Notes under the pieces: generated by a model
The model's database searches: none
What the model saw: the letters and a program-made list of their open reading frames with translations, nothing else
Told to the model about the DNA's origin: nothing
Made by a program: the position numbers and the translations under genes
NCBI GenBank assembly: GCA_035536395.1
Contig: DATLOE010000009.1
Span: 1-32,426 of the forward strand
Length of the DNA: 32,426 bases
Direction of reading: 5' to 3'
Source of the DNA: Candidatus Dormiibacterota bacterium
GTDB lineage: Bacteria > Patescibacteriota > Saccharimonadia > UBA4664 > DATLOE01
Part shown: piece by piece, positions 32,105-32,426 of the stretch
How the letters are laid out: each line of letters begins with the position of its first letter
How positions within the stretch are numbered: position 1 is the stretch's first letter

Positions 32105-32426
32105 GAGTATTTCTCCTCAACGATATCGACTATTTTATTCCACAGAAGCTCAGTAAACTCCTGGGCAGTCAGTTCTTCATGTGAGCTACCCATAGTGAAT
32201 ATACTTAAGTCATGCATTTTAAATACGGCTTGTTCTTTTTCCCTGCTCCATTCAAAGTTACCCCAGGCATTAAAGCCACTTGGTGGTTGAGTTCCTCCCT
32301 CGGCTACAGATATGGCCAGACCTGAATCATTACCCATCGCCCCTGACTGAAAATCTAGGCTATAAACTAAATTACCGCGAACAAGCACTCTTAATCCCGG
32401 CTTTGCGCCCTGCCCTATGATGGTTA
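32101..32426 (-). CDS. Partial gene at window edge, unknown function
   Basis: The frame stays open to the right edge: codons upstream of the GTG at 32388 read TIIGQGAKPGLR, so the start is probably beyond the window. Visible part: RGNLVYSLDFQSGAMG, a Gly/Pro-rich stretch, then helical HEELTAQEFTELLWNKIVDIVEEKYS. No family is recognised. It is translationally coupled (ATGA) to the 284-aa gene, so the two probably work together. Confidence 0.55.
   Translation of the reverse strand, partial: TIIGQGAKPGLRVLVRGNLVYSLDFQSGAMGNDSGLAISVAEGGTQPPSGFNAWGNFEWSREKEQAVFKMHDLSIFTMGSSHEELTAQEFTELLWNKIVDIVEEKYS

Noticed and set aside
1-32426. tRNA, rRNA, CRISPR array or insertion sequence
   Set aside because: None recognised by reading: no T-loop consensus with paired arms, no regularly spaced long repeats, no transposase-like protein.
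1-32426. UGA recoding (CPR code 25)
   Set aside because: Core genes end normally at TGA with overlapping starts, and full-length proteins are produced with the standard code.

Overview
The window looks like chromosomal DNA of a Patescibacteria/CPR bacterium, most probably Candidatus Saccharibacteria (TM7). This is inferred from gene content and order, not from a marker search. The division/cell-wall cluster is stripped down, genes are tightly packed and overlapping, and two genes look CPR-like: a large N-terminally anchored VirD4/TraG-type ATPase and a sigma-region-4 protein with HARE-HTH domains. TGA acts as an ordinary stop, which argues against the UGA-recoding lineages (Gracilibacteria/Absconditabacteria).

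Layout. (1) About 1-7533, + strand: a compact dcw cluster, rsmH - [24-codon sORF and paired hairpins] - ftsL-like - ftsI - mraY - ftsW - murG - ftsQ. It makes and exports lipid II and builds the septal synthase. murC/D/E/F, ddl, ftsA and ftsZ are not in it. (2) 7534-16916, - strand: the VirD4-like ATPase and the sigma4-HARE protein form a two-gene operon behind a perfect consensus promoter. Upstream of it lie a class A penicillin-binding protein, topA and a pterin-carbinolamine dehydratase. (3) 17019-24766: an accessory stretch of mostly uncharacterised genes. It holds a secreted protein, a Cys-bearing PD-(D/E)XK nuclease, a coiled-coil miniprotein, a small membrane protein, a two-winged-helix protein, a transglutaminase-like protein, a membrane-anchored M23-like protein and an RRM protein. 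It also contains a 17.9-18.2 kb stretch full of inverted repeats. Rho-independent terminators are clear here, and four genes have a -10 box exactly 6 nt before ATG, which suggests leaderless mRNAs. (4) 24904-32426, - strand: a more AT-rich defence island read from the right edge inwards. It has two uncharacterised genes (one cut by the edge), a TM/zinc-ribbon protein, a PD-(D/E)XK-like protein that has lost its catalytic Glu, hsdS, a Shedu (DUF4263) nuclease and hsdR. No hsdM is in the window; it may lie beyond the right edge.

The most unusual signal is in region 4. An identical 16-bp sequence that includes a start codon (ATGAAGACGGTTTTGC, encoding MKTVL in frame) occurs at three successive gene junctions: at the start of hsdS, at the start of the dead-nuclease gene, and as a 13-codon minigene before the TM/zinc-ribbon gene. 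This looks like a trace of single-gene cargo inserted stepwise at the 5' end of hsdS, with duplication of the start region. Shedu placed between hsdS and hsdR with 4-nt overlaps at both ends makes the island a likely combined restriction/Shedu defence operon.
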